This document shows, piece by piece, positions 22,645 to 34,552 of a DNA stretch of 64,000 bases; position 1 is the stretch's first letter; each line of letters starts with the position of its first letter. Location of the stretch: positions 22,479,845 to 22,543,844 of the forward strand of contig NC_045133.1 of the NCBI RefSeq assembly GCF_007655135.1. Reading direction: 5' to 3'. The DNA comes from Punica granatum (lineage: Eukaryota; Streptophyta; Magnoliopsida; Myrtales; Lythraceae). The notes below the pieces were generated by a model. That model saw only the letters and a program-made list of their open reading frames with translations, searched no databases and was not told the origin of the DNA. The position numbers and the translations under genes are program-made.

Positions 22645-23698
22645 TGGCCTCCGTGTCATCTGGCGGTTTCTTTATGTTCCCGCAAGTTCCAGGCCCTTAT
22701 CTTCCTCTGTTTCCCTTTGGACTCCGTGTCGTTTCACTTCATCACATTTTCTATTTTTCTCGCACGTGCCCTGTCCATTCAATTCTTCTCGTCTAAGGAT
22801 ACTTCAGAGAGAAAAAGAATAATTTTCCTACTAAGACGAAAACCTCCTTGAGGTGGCCTAGGCAAAAGTTAGGGAACGAGGGGCACGACTTAAAATCCCG
22901 TAAAGGGGAGTCGTGGCAAAAGGAGAGCACAAATCAATTCCTCGCTAGGTTGAAAACCCGCAAAGGGCGGTCTAGGCAAAAGTTAGAGGAACCGAGAGGT
23001 GCGATCGGACCCAAAGATGGGCGATCGTAACAAAAGGTGAGCATTTATGTGAGAAAAGTAAAATAAAATACCCCGCTAGGTCGTCACGCATCTTGTGGCC
23101 TAGGCAAAAATTAAGGGCAATTACCGGCTTGACCACGAAAGAACAGCAGCACTTCACGTGAAGCTACAACGAGTAGTGGTTCGGCAGTCTTCGATGCAAG
23201 CAAACTCTCTTCAACTCTTCGGGTTCAAGACACGCCTCGAAATGGGATCGAATCATCGTATCCTTGATTTGGAGGATCCCAAAAGATCCCTCCCTTTACC
23301 TTTCTGCGTACACTCCGCGGGTCATGCCCGTTCTACGAAAAGCCTTTCTCTTTCAGGGACACGGCCACCCTCAAACGGTCATCTAGTTGGAATCCCTAAA
23401 ATATCTTTACATAGATCTCTTGTACACATCGCAATTTCAGTGGTTTTACGCGGCTGATATCCACCGTTAGCTATTGTTCGTCTGTGTGCAGATACGGCAT
23501 AGAACCCTAAGGGGCGTCTCCCCCTTAGCGGGCTCTAATCTGCCTCATGCGACAGATCGCAATCTCGAATCAAGAAGAGGGTCTTATGGGGGTCACCCGG
23601 CGGGCAATGATCGGCAGCCTACGTCGCCCGCTCATAACCCCGACTCGACATCAAGCAAACTGCTTTTCTTTCAACACCCTGCTCCCACATTCCCTATG
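22645..23698 (+). other. Element A 3' UTR, proximal part
   Basis: No coding potential is visible. It contains the hairpin module at 22828-23120 and a block at about 23500-23560 that resembles 3205-3270 of element B. Long, poorly conserved 3' UTRs are typical of Tat elements. Confidence 0.75.
22828..23120 (+). other. Hairpin module of element A 3' UTR
   Basis: Five potential stem-loops in series: CTAAG/CCTAG with inner ACCTC/GAGGT (22831-22861); CACGACT/AGTCGTG (22884-22915); CTAGGT/GTCTAG with two wobble pairs (22945-22975); TGCGATCG/CGATCGTA (23000-23029); and CTAGG/CCTAG with inner CAC/GTG (23076-23103). Three have an inner CCC/GGG. Each 3' arm is followed by a CAAAA tract, usually GCAAAAG then TTAG or GAGAG. 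Outer stems differ in sequence but keep pairing. Confidence 0.55.
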
Positions 23699-24404
23699 CT
23701 TTCCACGGGCCTCGGCCTAGCACTTTACTGCTTTCCACGGGCCTCGGCCTAGCACTTTACAGCTTTCCACGGGCCTCGGCCTAACACTTTACAGCTTTTC
23801 ACGGGCTCCGGCCTAGCACTTTACTGCTTTCCACGGGCCTCGGCCTAGCACTTTACAGCTTTCCACGGGCTCCGGCCTAGCACTTTACTGCTTTCCACGG
23901 GCCTCGGCCTAGCACTTTACAGCTTTCCACGGGCTCCGACCTAGCACTTTACTACTTTCCATGGGCTCCAGCCTAGCATTTTACTGCTTTCCACGGGCCT
24001 CGGCCTAGCACTTTACAGCTTTCCACGAGTTTCGGCCTAACATTTTACTGTTTTCCACGGGCCTCGGTCTAGCACTTTACAGCTTTCTACGGGCTTCGGC
24101 CTAGCATTTTACTGTTTCCACGGGCGTCGGCCTAGCATTTTACTGCTTTCCACGGGTTTCGACCTAGCACTTTACTGCTTTCCACCGGTCTCGACCTAGC
24201 ACTTTACAACTTTCCACGGGTTTCGACCTAACATTTTACTGTTTTCCACGGGCCTCAACCAAGCACTTTATTGATTTCCACGGGTTTCGGCCTAGCATTT
24301 TACTGCTTTCCACGGGCCTCGGCCTAGCACTTTATTACTTTCCACGAGTTTCGGCCTAGCACTTTACTGCTTTCCACGGGTCTTGACCTAGCACTTTACT
24401 ACTT
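23699..24404. repeat. Minisatellite array 3 (32-bp unit)
   Basis: About 22 tandem copies of a 32-bp unit (CTTTCCACGGGCCTCGGCC then TAGCACTTTACAG or TACTG). Variants are mostly C/T changes (GGCCTCGG, GGCTCCGG, GGTTTCGA). The array lies between the hairpin module and the PPT. The unit shares its core with array 1 (CGGGCTTCGGCC followed by TTTACTGC) but has a different length. Confidence 0.9.
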
Positions 24405-24616
24405 TATGGGCTTAGGCCTCTCATCTACCGTCTCATAATTTTCACCCCCCAACCACGTTGTCGTTTCGTGGCAGGTCTGTACACTCGCACGATTTCTCCC
24501 ACACATCCAAGGCAAAGGAGCAAGCGACTACAGAGAGTGATGCTAGGACAGTCGCCGGGATCAAAAAGGGTGTTTCTCATTATCTTTGGTTACACCCTTT
24601 ATTCTAGCACGCAACC

Positions 24617-24630
24617 AAAGAGGGGTAAGC
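24617..24630 (+). other. Polypurine tract of element A
   Basis: AAAGAGGGGTAAGC immediately precedes the 3' LTR and is matched by AAAGAGGGGCAAGC before 4479. This is the presumed plus-strand primer site. Confidence 0.7.
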
Positions 24631-27520
24631 AGTCAACACCCAATTTTGGTCCACCAGCTCAAGAGGGGCAAAATCGTCATTTTGCCACCCGTGAGGGAAG
24701 TACCTCCGATTAATTACTCAAGTATTCATGACTTTTTGGAAATAGCAAATTTGCCTAATTTAACACCAATTTTATGATTTTTCAAAAAAATAATACTATT
24801 TGAAACGTTTTCGAATCTCACGTACATCGACCTCAATTTTCAAAATCTGGGACAAAATTCGAGATTGAAAATAATTTTATCGCATGATATCGATCAACAA
24901 ATTTTTCTAAGCGCAATGGCGGTCTTGATTTATTTTTCTGACTCCCGATCAAGAGAGGAATTTTTGATTTGTACGCGCGTCAAATTCGAATTTCAAAAAA
25001 AAAAAATTCAAACGGTCAGAAGTCTGATGACTTCTGACTATTGCTTCTTCTTCTTCCTTTCCTTCTCCTGTTCTTCTTCTTCTTCCTCTTTTCTTTCTTT
25101 TCCTTCCTTTTCTTCTTCCTCCTGACAGAGACGGAACCGAGCCTCCTGCCGCTGCACCCAGGCCTGCCACACGCCAATTCCTCTGCACACGCCAACGTTT
25201 TCCTCTGCACACGTTAACTCCGGTCGCATGGAAACTACCGAACCGGCTCCTTCTCCTCGCCCGGCTCCGGATCCTGCAGCTCGGTCGCCCCTCAGCGGAC
25301 GACCCCTCCCCACAGCTCGACTCGGCTCGCTCGCTCTCTCTCTCTGTCTCTCTCGTTTAAAACCCGCAGCTTGATTGCAGCCCTCTGCTCGCTGGCTCTC
25401 TCTCTCTCTCTAGATTTTCCAAACAAAACCCGTGGCTCGGAACAGAAAAGAAAAAAAACGAAAAAAAAAACCACTGCTTACGGTTGGAAAGAAAAAATCG
25501 AAGCTCGCCCGATCCTCCACACAGCTCACAACGCCCGAACCTCTCAGCTCCCGGCTCTCTCTCTCCCGCACGATTCTTCTCGTCCCCCCAGCTCACCCGG
25601 GGACCCCCCCAGCTCGAAGGACCAGAAACCCCGCTGCCCCTTAGCTCGCCCGATCCTCCCAAAAAACCGCAGCTCACGACGCCCTCTGCTCCGACACTCC
25701 CTCTCTAAACTCCCGGCACTCAACTCCCCAGTGCCACGACCCCGTCACTCGTCGGCGCAGCCGTCCGAACCACCCTTCTCTTTCACCCCATTTTCGTTTT
25801 TTTTTTTCTAATCGAGGCCCCGTGCTCTCCGGATTGAATAGGTGTCGGCTCAACGGTTTAGCTCAGCCCAGTCCAGCAGCTCTGGCTGCGTCCAGTGGCC
25901 CAGCCCAGTTCGCGCTAGCCCAGCCCAGCGAGCGGTCCAACAAGCCCGTTCACCTCAGCTCGGCCCAATCCAATCCGGACCTCAGCCCAGCGAGCGGTCC
26001 AGCAGGCCTGTTCGGCCCAATCTCCCTCACCAGCCCAACTTCCGGCGCTTTTTTTAATTTTTTTAAATTTTTCCTTATTTACAGAATCACCCCTCAACTT
26101 CCCGAACTAGGTAAATCCTCGACTTAGTTGCATGTTTGGGGCTCCATCTCTGAATGTTTATGTTTGCTTGGATGAATATGATGTGAAATGAGCGTTATTG
26201 GGTCGTAGGGGTGATCAGATTTGTCCCGAACTCGATTTTACGAACTTTCTATTTTGTCTCATTTCAGTCCAGAGGACACATTTTTATTCTTTCAGATCTG
26301 CCCCAAATTTTAAAATTCTTTTCAGCCAAGTCCCAGTCACTTTTACCATTTCCTATTCAGTCCTTGAATTTTTCAGAATTTTTCAAGCATCCCAAGGAAC
26401 TTTTGAAGTTGTTTCAGTTTAGTCTTTCGCCTTTTTCAGATCTGCCCCGAATTTAAAAATTATTTTCAGTCAAGTCCCGGCCATTTTAATATTCCCAGAT
26501 CAGTCCTTGAAATCTCCAGAATTTTTCAAGCATCCCAAGGAACTTTTCAAGTTGTTTTCGTTTAGTCCTGGGTACATTTTCGCCTTTTGCAGATCCGCCC
26601 CGAATTTTAAAATTATTTCCGTTCAAGTCCCTGCCATTTTAATATTTCCTGATCAGTCCTTGAAATTTCCAGAATTTTCTAAATCAGTTCCGGAACTTTT
26701 CGTGTCGTTTCAGTTCAGTTCTTGGGGAATTTTTTCACTTTCATATCAGCCCGAACTTTCAAATTCGTTCCAAAGGAGTCCCGGGACATTTTCAATAATT
26801 CTTACATAGTCCCCAATTTTCCAGAATTTCCAAATCAATAACCGAAACTTTATTCGAATTTTCAAATCAGTCCCTGCTCGTTAAAAGTCGTTCAAATCAG
26901 TCCCTGGGCATTTTCTAAAAATATCCAACCCTACCTACTTGGATCCCCGATCGACAACGTGTGTGCCCCATTTAAATATTTTGTTCCTGTAATTATTTGT
27001 ATGCAATGTGATGATGCGTGCTCTTTGCATGATTTTTTTGCTCCCATGAGTCGATGTCGTTTTATCAATTTCGTCAACATTATGTTTGCGTATGCTTGTA
27101 TGTGTTTCTCATGATTGTGTAAATTTGCATGTTTGTCGTGCTTGACATAATAATGTGCTCCTGATCCGTGTTTAAATGCTTTATTTTCTCGTTTTTGATC
27201 GAAACCTCACATGAATCGGCTTAATCATGCATGTCAGCACCTAATTTCGGTCCACCGGCTCCAAGGGGGGGCAAAATTATCATTTCCCAATTTATTACCT
27301 TTTCTAAAAAAAAAAAAAAAAAATATTACTGTTCCGGAAGGCCGGGCAGCCGCCGACCGAATCCGGAAATTCGGGATCTCCGCGATTTCCTCCCCGAAAT
27401 CTGCGGAAATCCCGGCAAAATTGGCAATTAAAGGGAGGAGAATCCTCCTTGTTTTGGGGAGCTCATTCTCGGGATCTTGGGGGGAAAGAGAAGAAAAAAA
27501 GAAAACGCAACCGCCGAAAA

Positions 27521-27828
27521 AACTCCACCGTTTTCCGGCGACCGCCACCCAACCCGATCCAAACTTGACCAACTTTCATTTCCCACATGCATTCGACCTC
27601 CTGAGTCCATTTCCGGTGTTAGTTTTGCGATTTAAGGCTTCTAAATGGCCTAATCAATACTGTCCAGAACGGAAAACTCCACCGTTTTCCGGCGACCGCC
27701 ACCCAACCCGATCCAAACTTGACCAAACTTCATATCCCACATGCATTCGACCTCCTGAGTCCATTTCCGATGTTAGTTTTGTGATTTGAAGCTTCCAGCT
27801 TGCCAAAATCGCCCTGTCCAGAGGACAT
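27521..27828. repeat. 154-bp tandem duplication in solo LTR 1
   Basis: AACTCCACCGTTTTCCGGCG begins at both 27521 and 27675, and the following 150 bases remain similar (CATGCATTCGACCTCCTGAG in both). Confidence 0.85.
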
Positions 27829-28090
27829 ATTCACGGTTTTCCCGGGCTTCCTCGACATTTCCACCACCTCACGACTATGGCAAGTCGTGCCATCATTTCC
27901 TAAGGGTTCCTCATGACCCTCACTCTCCCCCGTGACGAGGTGGTCACGTGCCGAGAGCCGCTCAACCGCGCACCACCGCCATTTCTCTCTTTTCTCCTTT
28001 TACAGATTTTTCCAGTTTTTACCGGTTTTCTTTGCATCTCTCAGGCAAATAGACATGTCTAATCTTCATGAAACCACTGCAGGCACGATC

Positions 28091-28470
28091 CTCAGTCAGT
28101 TAGGATTCCAATGCCGCCGACCTTGCCTCAAAATTCCATCGGGAGCCTCCGTGACGACGTCCGACCCGACTTGTGCCAGTCGGGCATGTTCCTCTGGTCG
28201 TCTTTTCTGATCCGAACTTTGAAGGGACGCACAGGTCAGCTCGGGTTGAATCTCGCTACGGGCCACCTATCACTGTGCTCCTCAGTCAGTTAGGAGTCCA
28301 ATGCCGCCGACTTTGCCTCAAAATTCCATCGGGAGCCTCAGTGGCGACGTCCGACCTGACTTGTGCCAGTCGGGCCTGTCCACCCTTCCAGTCGGGTCTG
28401 TTGCTACCATTCGGGTCTGTGCAAGCCAAAACAGCCCAAACCCGACTCGGCAACGGTCCAGCCCGACTCT
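28091..28470. repeat. 190-bp tandem duplication in solo LTR 1
   Basis: CTCAGTCAGTTAGGA begins at 28091 and 28281 with about 100 clearly matching bases after each. Together with the 154-bp duplication it helps explain why this LTR is longer than the one at 57010. Confidence 0.8.
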
Positions 28471-29119
28471 TGAAGGCCCTATCCCGCATCTCGGGACTAG
28501 CCCATTATTTCTCTGTTGCAGGTCCGGCCCAGTCCGCCAACTTCGGCCCATCCATCCTTCCGAAGCCCAATCTTCCATTCGGCCCAGTCCATTCCATCGG
28601 AGTTCGGCCCAATCCAGCTCAGACCGGCCCGATACTGTTCAGACCGGCCCGGTCAAACTCACCCAGCATATCTTTGACTTTTTTTTTTATTTTTTTGTAT
28701 TTACAGAACCACCCCTCAACTTTCCGAACTAGGTAAATTCTCAACTTAGTGGCATTATTAGGGCTCATTTCCTGAATATTATTGTTTGCTTGATGGATAT
28801 GATGTGCAGTGTATGTTCTTGAGTCGCGTGGGTGATCGGATTTTTTCCGAACTCGATTTTACGAACTTTCTGTTTCGTCACATTTCAGTCCATAGGACGT
28901 ATTTTATTTTTTAAGATCTGCCCCGAATTTCAAAATCATTTTCAATCAAGCCCCGGTCACTTTATCATTTTTCAATCAGTCCTTGAATTTTCCAGAATTG
29001 TTCTAGCAATCCAAGAAACTTTCCGAGTTATTTCAGTTTAGTCCTCGGGCCTTTTTTTATCTTTCAGATCAGTCCTGATTTTCAATTTCATTTCAAATAA
29101 GTCCTAGGGCATTTTCAGT

Positions 29120-29370
29120 AGTTTTTTTTACAAATCAGTCCCCATCTTTTATGATTTGCAAATCAGTCCCACATCTTTCGGAATTTATAAATCAGTCCCC
29201 CATCTTTCGAAATTTACAAATCAGTCCCCATATTTTATGATTTACAAATCAGTCCCCCATCTTTTAGAATTTTCAAATCAGTCCCCAAACTCTTAGAATT
29301 TGCAAATCAGTCCCCAAACTTTCGGAATTTTCAAATCGGTCCCCCATCTTTTAAAATCGTTCAATTCAGT
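29120..29370. repeat. Minisatellite of about 28-30 bp in solo LTR 1
   Basis: Eight or so units of the form CAAATCAGTCCCC followed by ATCTTTYRGAATTT. Scattered CAGTCC units occur in the same part of the other LTRs (26240-26930, 57900-58440), so the array grew from a pre-existing motif. Confidence 0.8.
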
Positions 29371-32181
29371 CCTCTGGACATTTTCCAAAGATATCCAATC
29401 GCTTTTCCTACTTGGATTCCCCACCGATAACGCACATGCCTCGTTTAAATAATTTTGTTTATGTAATTATGTGTGTGCAACATGATAATACGTGCTCTTT
29501 GCAACATATACTTTTCTGTTATTTGTTGTATTCATCGCGGTTCAAGCCTGAACTCATAGGAAACGATATCACGGGGTCCAACGCCCATGCACATTGAGAG
29601 CGCGCAACCCGAGTGCGGCATCGGGTCTTGCCTCGACTCAACGTCCCAATCTTAGTGATGTCTAAGTGGAAAAACAACTCGGATAGGATGAATGAGTCGT
29701 GGTCAGGACATGACCCGGGAGCTCGACCTGTCCCACGGCTGTCTCAAGAATCAAACGATTCTTCTGTTATCCGTCGGTCCGGTCGGACCCGACCACCGGC
29801 TCCATGAGCCCGCGTTGCATTATTTTCGATTTCGGTCTTTTCCAAACCATACGGTGAGCATGAGTGAAATAACGGCCGAACACGAACCAACCGGGATTCA
29901 GTCATTGTAATTTATATTTGAGAGAACAATGTAAGGGTTTTACGATGCATATTTAGTCATGTAATAATCCCGGTCGGAAAGTGGACGGTCGGAGTGTTCC
30001 TTCGAATTTACGGTGTCAAAACGCGTAAGATGAGCGGAACTTAATCATGTGGTAAATAAATAAAAGGGCAAGCCTAGCAAGTTAGAGTACCGAAAGGGCG
30101 TGTGGGATATAGGCCCACACGTAATAGAACCCCCGAATTCGGAATTTCCAGTTCCGTACAAGACCATTGCCTTAGCATATTAGGTGTACCCCGTACCCCT
30201 AGACCCGGGAAACTTGCCGGCCCTCGACTCTTGGGTCGTAAAATGGCAAGTAGCGACTCCTTCTCACGTGCGTCCGTCGCGCGTCCCCGGGAAGGTGGAC
30301 ACTCCCAAGCCGCGTTGCATTTAGGCGCGCGCATTGCGTGCCCCGACGAGACGAAATTCGGGTGCGCACAATGCAAACTCGACCTAAAATTAATTTTAAA
30401 TCCCAAGGTGGTTGGGAATTACGATTCGCATCGAACGGTCCATCAATGATCGGCTTGACGGTCTGAAACCCGCATATTTAGAGCATTTGGTAAAAATATT
30501 AATTAATTTAACCAATAATTCCACTAACGGGGTAATTGGGATGTTCATGCGATTAATTAATTCACTTGGCCCCAATAATTTTGTACGAATTGGTAATAAA
30601 CCGATAACACGCGTCGATAGGTTGCAAACATGCGTTAGTGCATTTTTCAAAACTTGCAAATTTTATCAAAACCGAGACACGTGGCTCGATGTGACATGGA
30701 TGTCTAGGAAGGACTTGCGCGTCTTGACTCGAGGCCTTACCTGATTTCAGGAAACTCAGGTCGGGACGTGGAAGCTTTTCTTTGATCACTTCCGGATAGA
30801 TTAACTGATCTTTTGGCTCTTTTAGGGTTCTTGGCAACCTTGGAAGGTCCAAGGGATCGGTTAGCGCCGGTCACAGGCCGAGGTGGCTCGTACCCCGTAA
30901 TCTCTCTTTCCCGAAAATAATTTTTACCTCAAGGGCAAAATCGTTTATTTACAATTTAGCGACACCCCCTAGAGTTAGAATAAGAGAAACATTATGGTAT
31001 CAGGGTAGGGATGAGCTACCTATCTAGGCGCAGGTTCATCTGCATAGCCCGCTCTATCCGACCGACCAGTTTTTGTTATTCTAGCATAGTCTCGGGTAGT
31101 TAGTTCGGGTGGATGGGCTCAAAATACAAATACCGAACTAATTGTGTACTTGGTTAAGACGAAAGCGGGCAATAGCGGGATGGGCACTAGGTTCTAGGAT
31201 TTATGGGCGGAATCAATGTTCGGAAATAACTTGTAACAACCGTAGCATCGCAACATAGAACAGTTCTAAAAGCAATCCACAAACACAAGATTTGACGACA
31301 GACGCCACGTACGTCAAGTCCTCGAAAAATAATGCCAAGTGCGAAATACCTTCCCGAGGCGATCCTTGATCGATTCACATCTTGTACCCACTTTGTCTGT
31401 TTAGGGAAGGATTTGCATGTCAAGATACTCCGGTTAATAATCGGTTAATTCACGTAAATTCGACAATAACAAAACCCCATTGTTTGTTTATTTATGCTCG
31501 TTTTGTTACATTCTTGCACTTGTTTTGTTATGTGGATCGAGCCCGATCCCTTAGGATACAATCCATAGGGGGTCCAACGCCCCAACCGTAGATCACAGGG
31601 TCTAACCCCCTAACACTGAGCGCACATCTTAATTTTAATTCCAGTCTTTTCAAACCACACGGTGAACACGATTGGAATAATAACCGAACGCGATTCGATC
31701 GGGATTCAGTTTTTGTAATTTGTATTTTATTTATTTGAGAGGACAATGTAAGGATTTATGTTGTACATTTATTCATGTAAGAATCCCGGTCGGAGAGTGG
31801 ACGGTCGGAGTTTTCCTTCGAATTTACGGTATCAAACGCGTAAGATGAGCGGAACTTAATTAAGCGGTAATTAAATTAAAATGGCAAGCCTAGACAAACT
31901 AGAGTATCGATAGAGCGTGCAAGATATAGGCTCACATGTAACAGAACCCTCGAATTCAGAATCTCGGATTTCGCAGACCATATGCCTTAGCAATTAGGTG
32001 TACCCCGTACCCCTAGATCCGGGTAACTTGCTGGCCCTCGACCTTCGGGTCATAAAATGGTAAGTGGCGACTCCTTTTCACGTGCGTCCGTCACGTGTCC
32101 CCGGGAAGGTGGACACTATCAAGCTGCGTTGTATAGGCGCGCGCACGCGTGACCCGACGAGATGAAATTCGGGTGCGTACA

Positions 32182-32186
32182 AATAG
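32182..32186. other. Target-site duplication of element A (right)
   Basis: AATAG, identical to 12771-12775. Confidence 0.9.
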
Positions 32187-32678
32187 TATCGATTTAAAAT
32201 TGATCACAAAAATAAAAATTTCAAATTATATCGTAGCAAGTCTCCTTATCACTCCTTATCCAAAAATAAGTCCTCTTATCTCTCTCTTATGAGTATTTTA
32301 GAGTTGTATTTTTTGCTCCGTGGATGAACCATAATTATTTTATTCTTTTTCGAAACCTATAAAAAAATTATATCTTTTTCGGTGTAAATCTTTTTATATT
32401 TTTTCACTTTACTCTTTGATTGACATATCTTTTTGCTGGTTAATAGATTATGATGTTGGCCATTTCAAAATTAGTCAAAGATCAATTATATATATATATA
32501 TATATATAAGTACTACATAGACTGTATATGCCTCTTCTATTTTATACCAGCAATAATAAAATGTCCAAGTTATACATTGTTTACATTCAATTATTTTAGT
32601 GAGACATCAAATATTATTCAATTAAAACTTTATTAGTGACATTATGTCATTTTATTTTGATAATTCTTTCGATATCTT

Positions 32679-32708
32679 GCTTGTGCAATGCACATGCTTC
32701 TATACTAG
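32679..32708 (+). mobile_element. Helitron-like 3' terminus
   Basis: GCTTGTGC (32679-32686) pairs with GCACATGC (32690-32697) around AAT with one mismatch. After TTCTATA it ends in CTAG (32705-32708) next to T. The geometry is as at 8523 but on the plus strand. The 5' end is not found. Confidence 0.4.
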
Positions 32709-32935
32709 TAATTATAAATGTATCATATATCTATTCGAACCCAGTTTTCAAAAATATTGCATTAGTCGATAATCTATATTAATGATGCATGTCTCTCATC
32801 TTTCGAGAGAACAAAGTATTTTATTGGTCTTGAATTCTGAATATTTTGAATACCCAGTAATTCTCATATCGCTATATACAAGCAAATTTTCTATTATTCC
32901 AATTTTATGTATTTTAACTTAATAAAATAATATTT

Positions 32936-32964
32936 CACGTACATTGCATGTGTAAATTTTCTAG
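32936..32964 (+). mobile_element. Second Helitron-like 3' terminus
   Basis: CACGTAC (32936-32942) pairs imperfectly with GCATGTG (32946-32952) around ATT, then TAAATTTT and terminal CTAG (32961-32964) next to T. It lies 256 bases after the previous candidate. Confidence 0.35.
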
Positions 32965-34359
32965 TAATCTTAATGATTTATATTTGCATATATATGAAGA
33001 GAGGTAAATATCACGTGCAGACGATGGTGTAAAAAAAAAAGTATAGTAAGTCGAAGATGACATGTCAAAAGAATTTAGGTCTTATTTAACCATCAACTTG
33101 AAAAAATTTACATATATATTTTGAGGATTTTTTTCCATTTATTGAGAAGAATTTTAGTTATTCAATTTTTTTAAAAAATTTATATCATCATATATAATAT
33201 GGAAAAGCACCCAGAATTTATGGAATATAACAGAATTTATGGAAAAGCATCCAGAAATTTTAATTCGAAATTTGCCTTATGCGGTGCAACTAAGTGTTGC
33301 TCTTCGGCATATATATATATATATGAATGTATATGTATAACGATGTTGATTATAATTGTGAATATATAAATATAAACTAATGTTATATATGTATTCTTTT
33401 AACTAGAAGGGAACTGATGGTAAAATTTGCTTGACATGCCACGTCAACGGGACGTTTGTCATCAAGAAAAATAATGGTAAAACTAATAGACGTTAGATTT
33501 GATACTACAGAAAGAGTTCATCATTTTATATGTAATTTTCAAAAATTCGAGCTAAAACTAAGGAAAAGTGAAATATTGAGGCTTTTTTAAGGTGACATAC
33601 CCTTATAAATATATATAATATATATTTGATCGATGGCGATCAAAGCGTGGTGGTTGAGGAGCGTTTAAGATCAGCTTATGCATGGGCCGGGGAAAGAGAA
33701 GATCATGTCCAATTTTTATTTAATTTTACTTACATATTTTTTCTTATTCTATTCAATGGTTGATGAATCGTTCATTTATTTCGTGCAATTAGTACTTACG
33801 CTAGGCAAGCTCATAAGCATTTAATTTAGCGCGTGCCGACCCATCCACCCTTCCCCACTGCAACCAGATTCATCACCTTCGCCGCTATCTTGCATTGAAG
33901 GGATGCTCTTCTTGCCAAGCATGAATGGTACTCGTGACGTTGCTAAGATCGTTGTGGTTTGGAGTTGGATACAAATGTTATTGTCATATAGACGATTTAT
34001 TTAAAGCTTTATTCCCAGCTGGACCTTGAATTATTGGCATATTAAACTCATGGTCGGCTCGATTGTAAATTTTGGACCCACAAACAAATTGATCTATATG
34101 CTAAGGTTGTGGTCCCTTGCAAAGAATTCAAGCTACAAATGGTCTGTATATACTCAAGTTCATTGGTGGAACATGCATGATCAGTAGAAGTCTATTCTTT
34201 GAAGTGAGCATAATATTATTTATTTATCAATTTAGATGATGCAATGAAAGTTATGGTATTTCATTGTTACTTATTGATCTGGAAAATAATTGGCGTGATT
34301 GAGTTCTTGGAGAAAATTTAGCTAGTATTTATAGGACTAATTTATTCCTTTTTTTTTAG
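32965..34359. other. AT-rich intergenic DNA
   Basis: No gene is supported. A short imperfect direct repeat (ATGGAAAAGCAYCCAGAA) occurs at about 33200-33262. TA runs are scattered. Confidence 0.5.
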
Positions 34360-34378
34360 AAAAAGTGATAGTTAAATT

Positions 34379-34552
34379 TGACCAGTATAAGTTGATTCAA
34401 CTGACCGACGTCTCTTCCACTTAAGGTTTCAAATTCGAGTCTTGTAGATAGAGAAAAACAACAATTGGAATACTTTACTCCTTAATGGGCCAACTTGACT
34501 CGAACCTAAAATTATGAGTTTTCAAATATCAGATGGTACACACCAAAAAAAA
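34379..34552 (+). mobile_element. tRNA-derived SINE, copy 1
   Basis: About 170 bp with an internal pol III B-box-like GGTTTCAAATTCGAGTC (34425-34441), a conserved CTTAATGGGCC core and an A tail. Flanking sequences AAAAAGTGATAGTTAAATT (34360-34378) and AAAAAGTGATATTTAAATT (34551-34569) form a long TSD with one mismatch, as expected of LINE-mobilised retroposition. Two related copies occur at 39985 and 41024. Confidence 0.65.

Larger units (their letters stand above)
27232..30370 (+). mobile_element. Nested solo LTR 1
   Basis: Starts TGTCAGCACC, ends GGTGCGCACA, length 3139 bp. It is flanked by perfect 5-bp TSDs ATGCA (27227-27231 and 30371-30375). It is related to element A's LTR at both ends and closer to the solo LTR at 57010-59905. 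No internal region is present, so a full element inserted into the 3' LTR of element A and was later lost by LTR-LTR recombination. Confidence 0.9.
12776..32181 (+). mobile_element. Element A: Tat/Ogre-type Ty3/gypsy retrotransposon
   Basis: A plus-oriented element of 19.4 kb, including a nested 3.1 kb solo LTR. Visible parts in order are 5' LTR, PBS, extra ORF1 upstream of gag, gag, retropepsin, intron, RT, RNase H, second archaeal-type RNase H, integrase, long 3' UTR with tandem repeats, PPT and 3' LTR. The extra ORF1, the second RNase H between RNase H and integrase, and the intron between protease and RT are the known hallmarks of the Tat clade, most specifically the Ogre group. All ORFs carry stops or frameshifts, so the copy is non-autonomous. 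The LTRs differ at 7 of about 115 aligned starting bases (hand count), so the insertion is not recent. Confidence 0.92.
24631..32181 (+). repeat. Element A 3' LTR, split by a nested solo LTR
   Basis: The LTR consists of 24631-27231 plus 30376-32181 (about 4.4 kb), starting AGTCAACACCC (5' LTR: TGTCAGCACCC) and ending GTGCGTACA. Its first base and several others differ from the 5' LTR. The middle (26240-26930) contains degenerate repeats of a TCAGTCC-containing unit. The solo LTR 27232-30370 interrupts it, flanked by ATGCA on both sides. ORFs in this region are arginine-, serine- or leucine-rich artefacts. Confidence 0.88.

Noticed and set aside
23699..24404. CRISPR array
   Set aside because: Units are head-to-tail without unique spacers, in a plant retrotransposon; it is a minisatellite.
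30990..31010. tRNA-Met type PBS (TATGGTATCAGGG)
   Set aside because: It lies inside the 3' LTR of element A and is not next to an LTR end.
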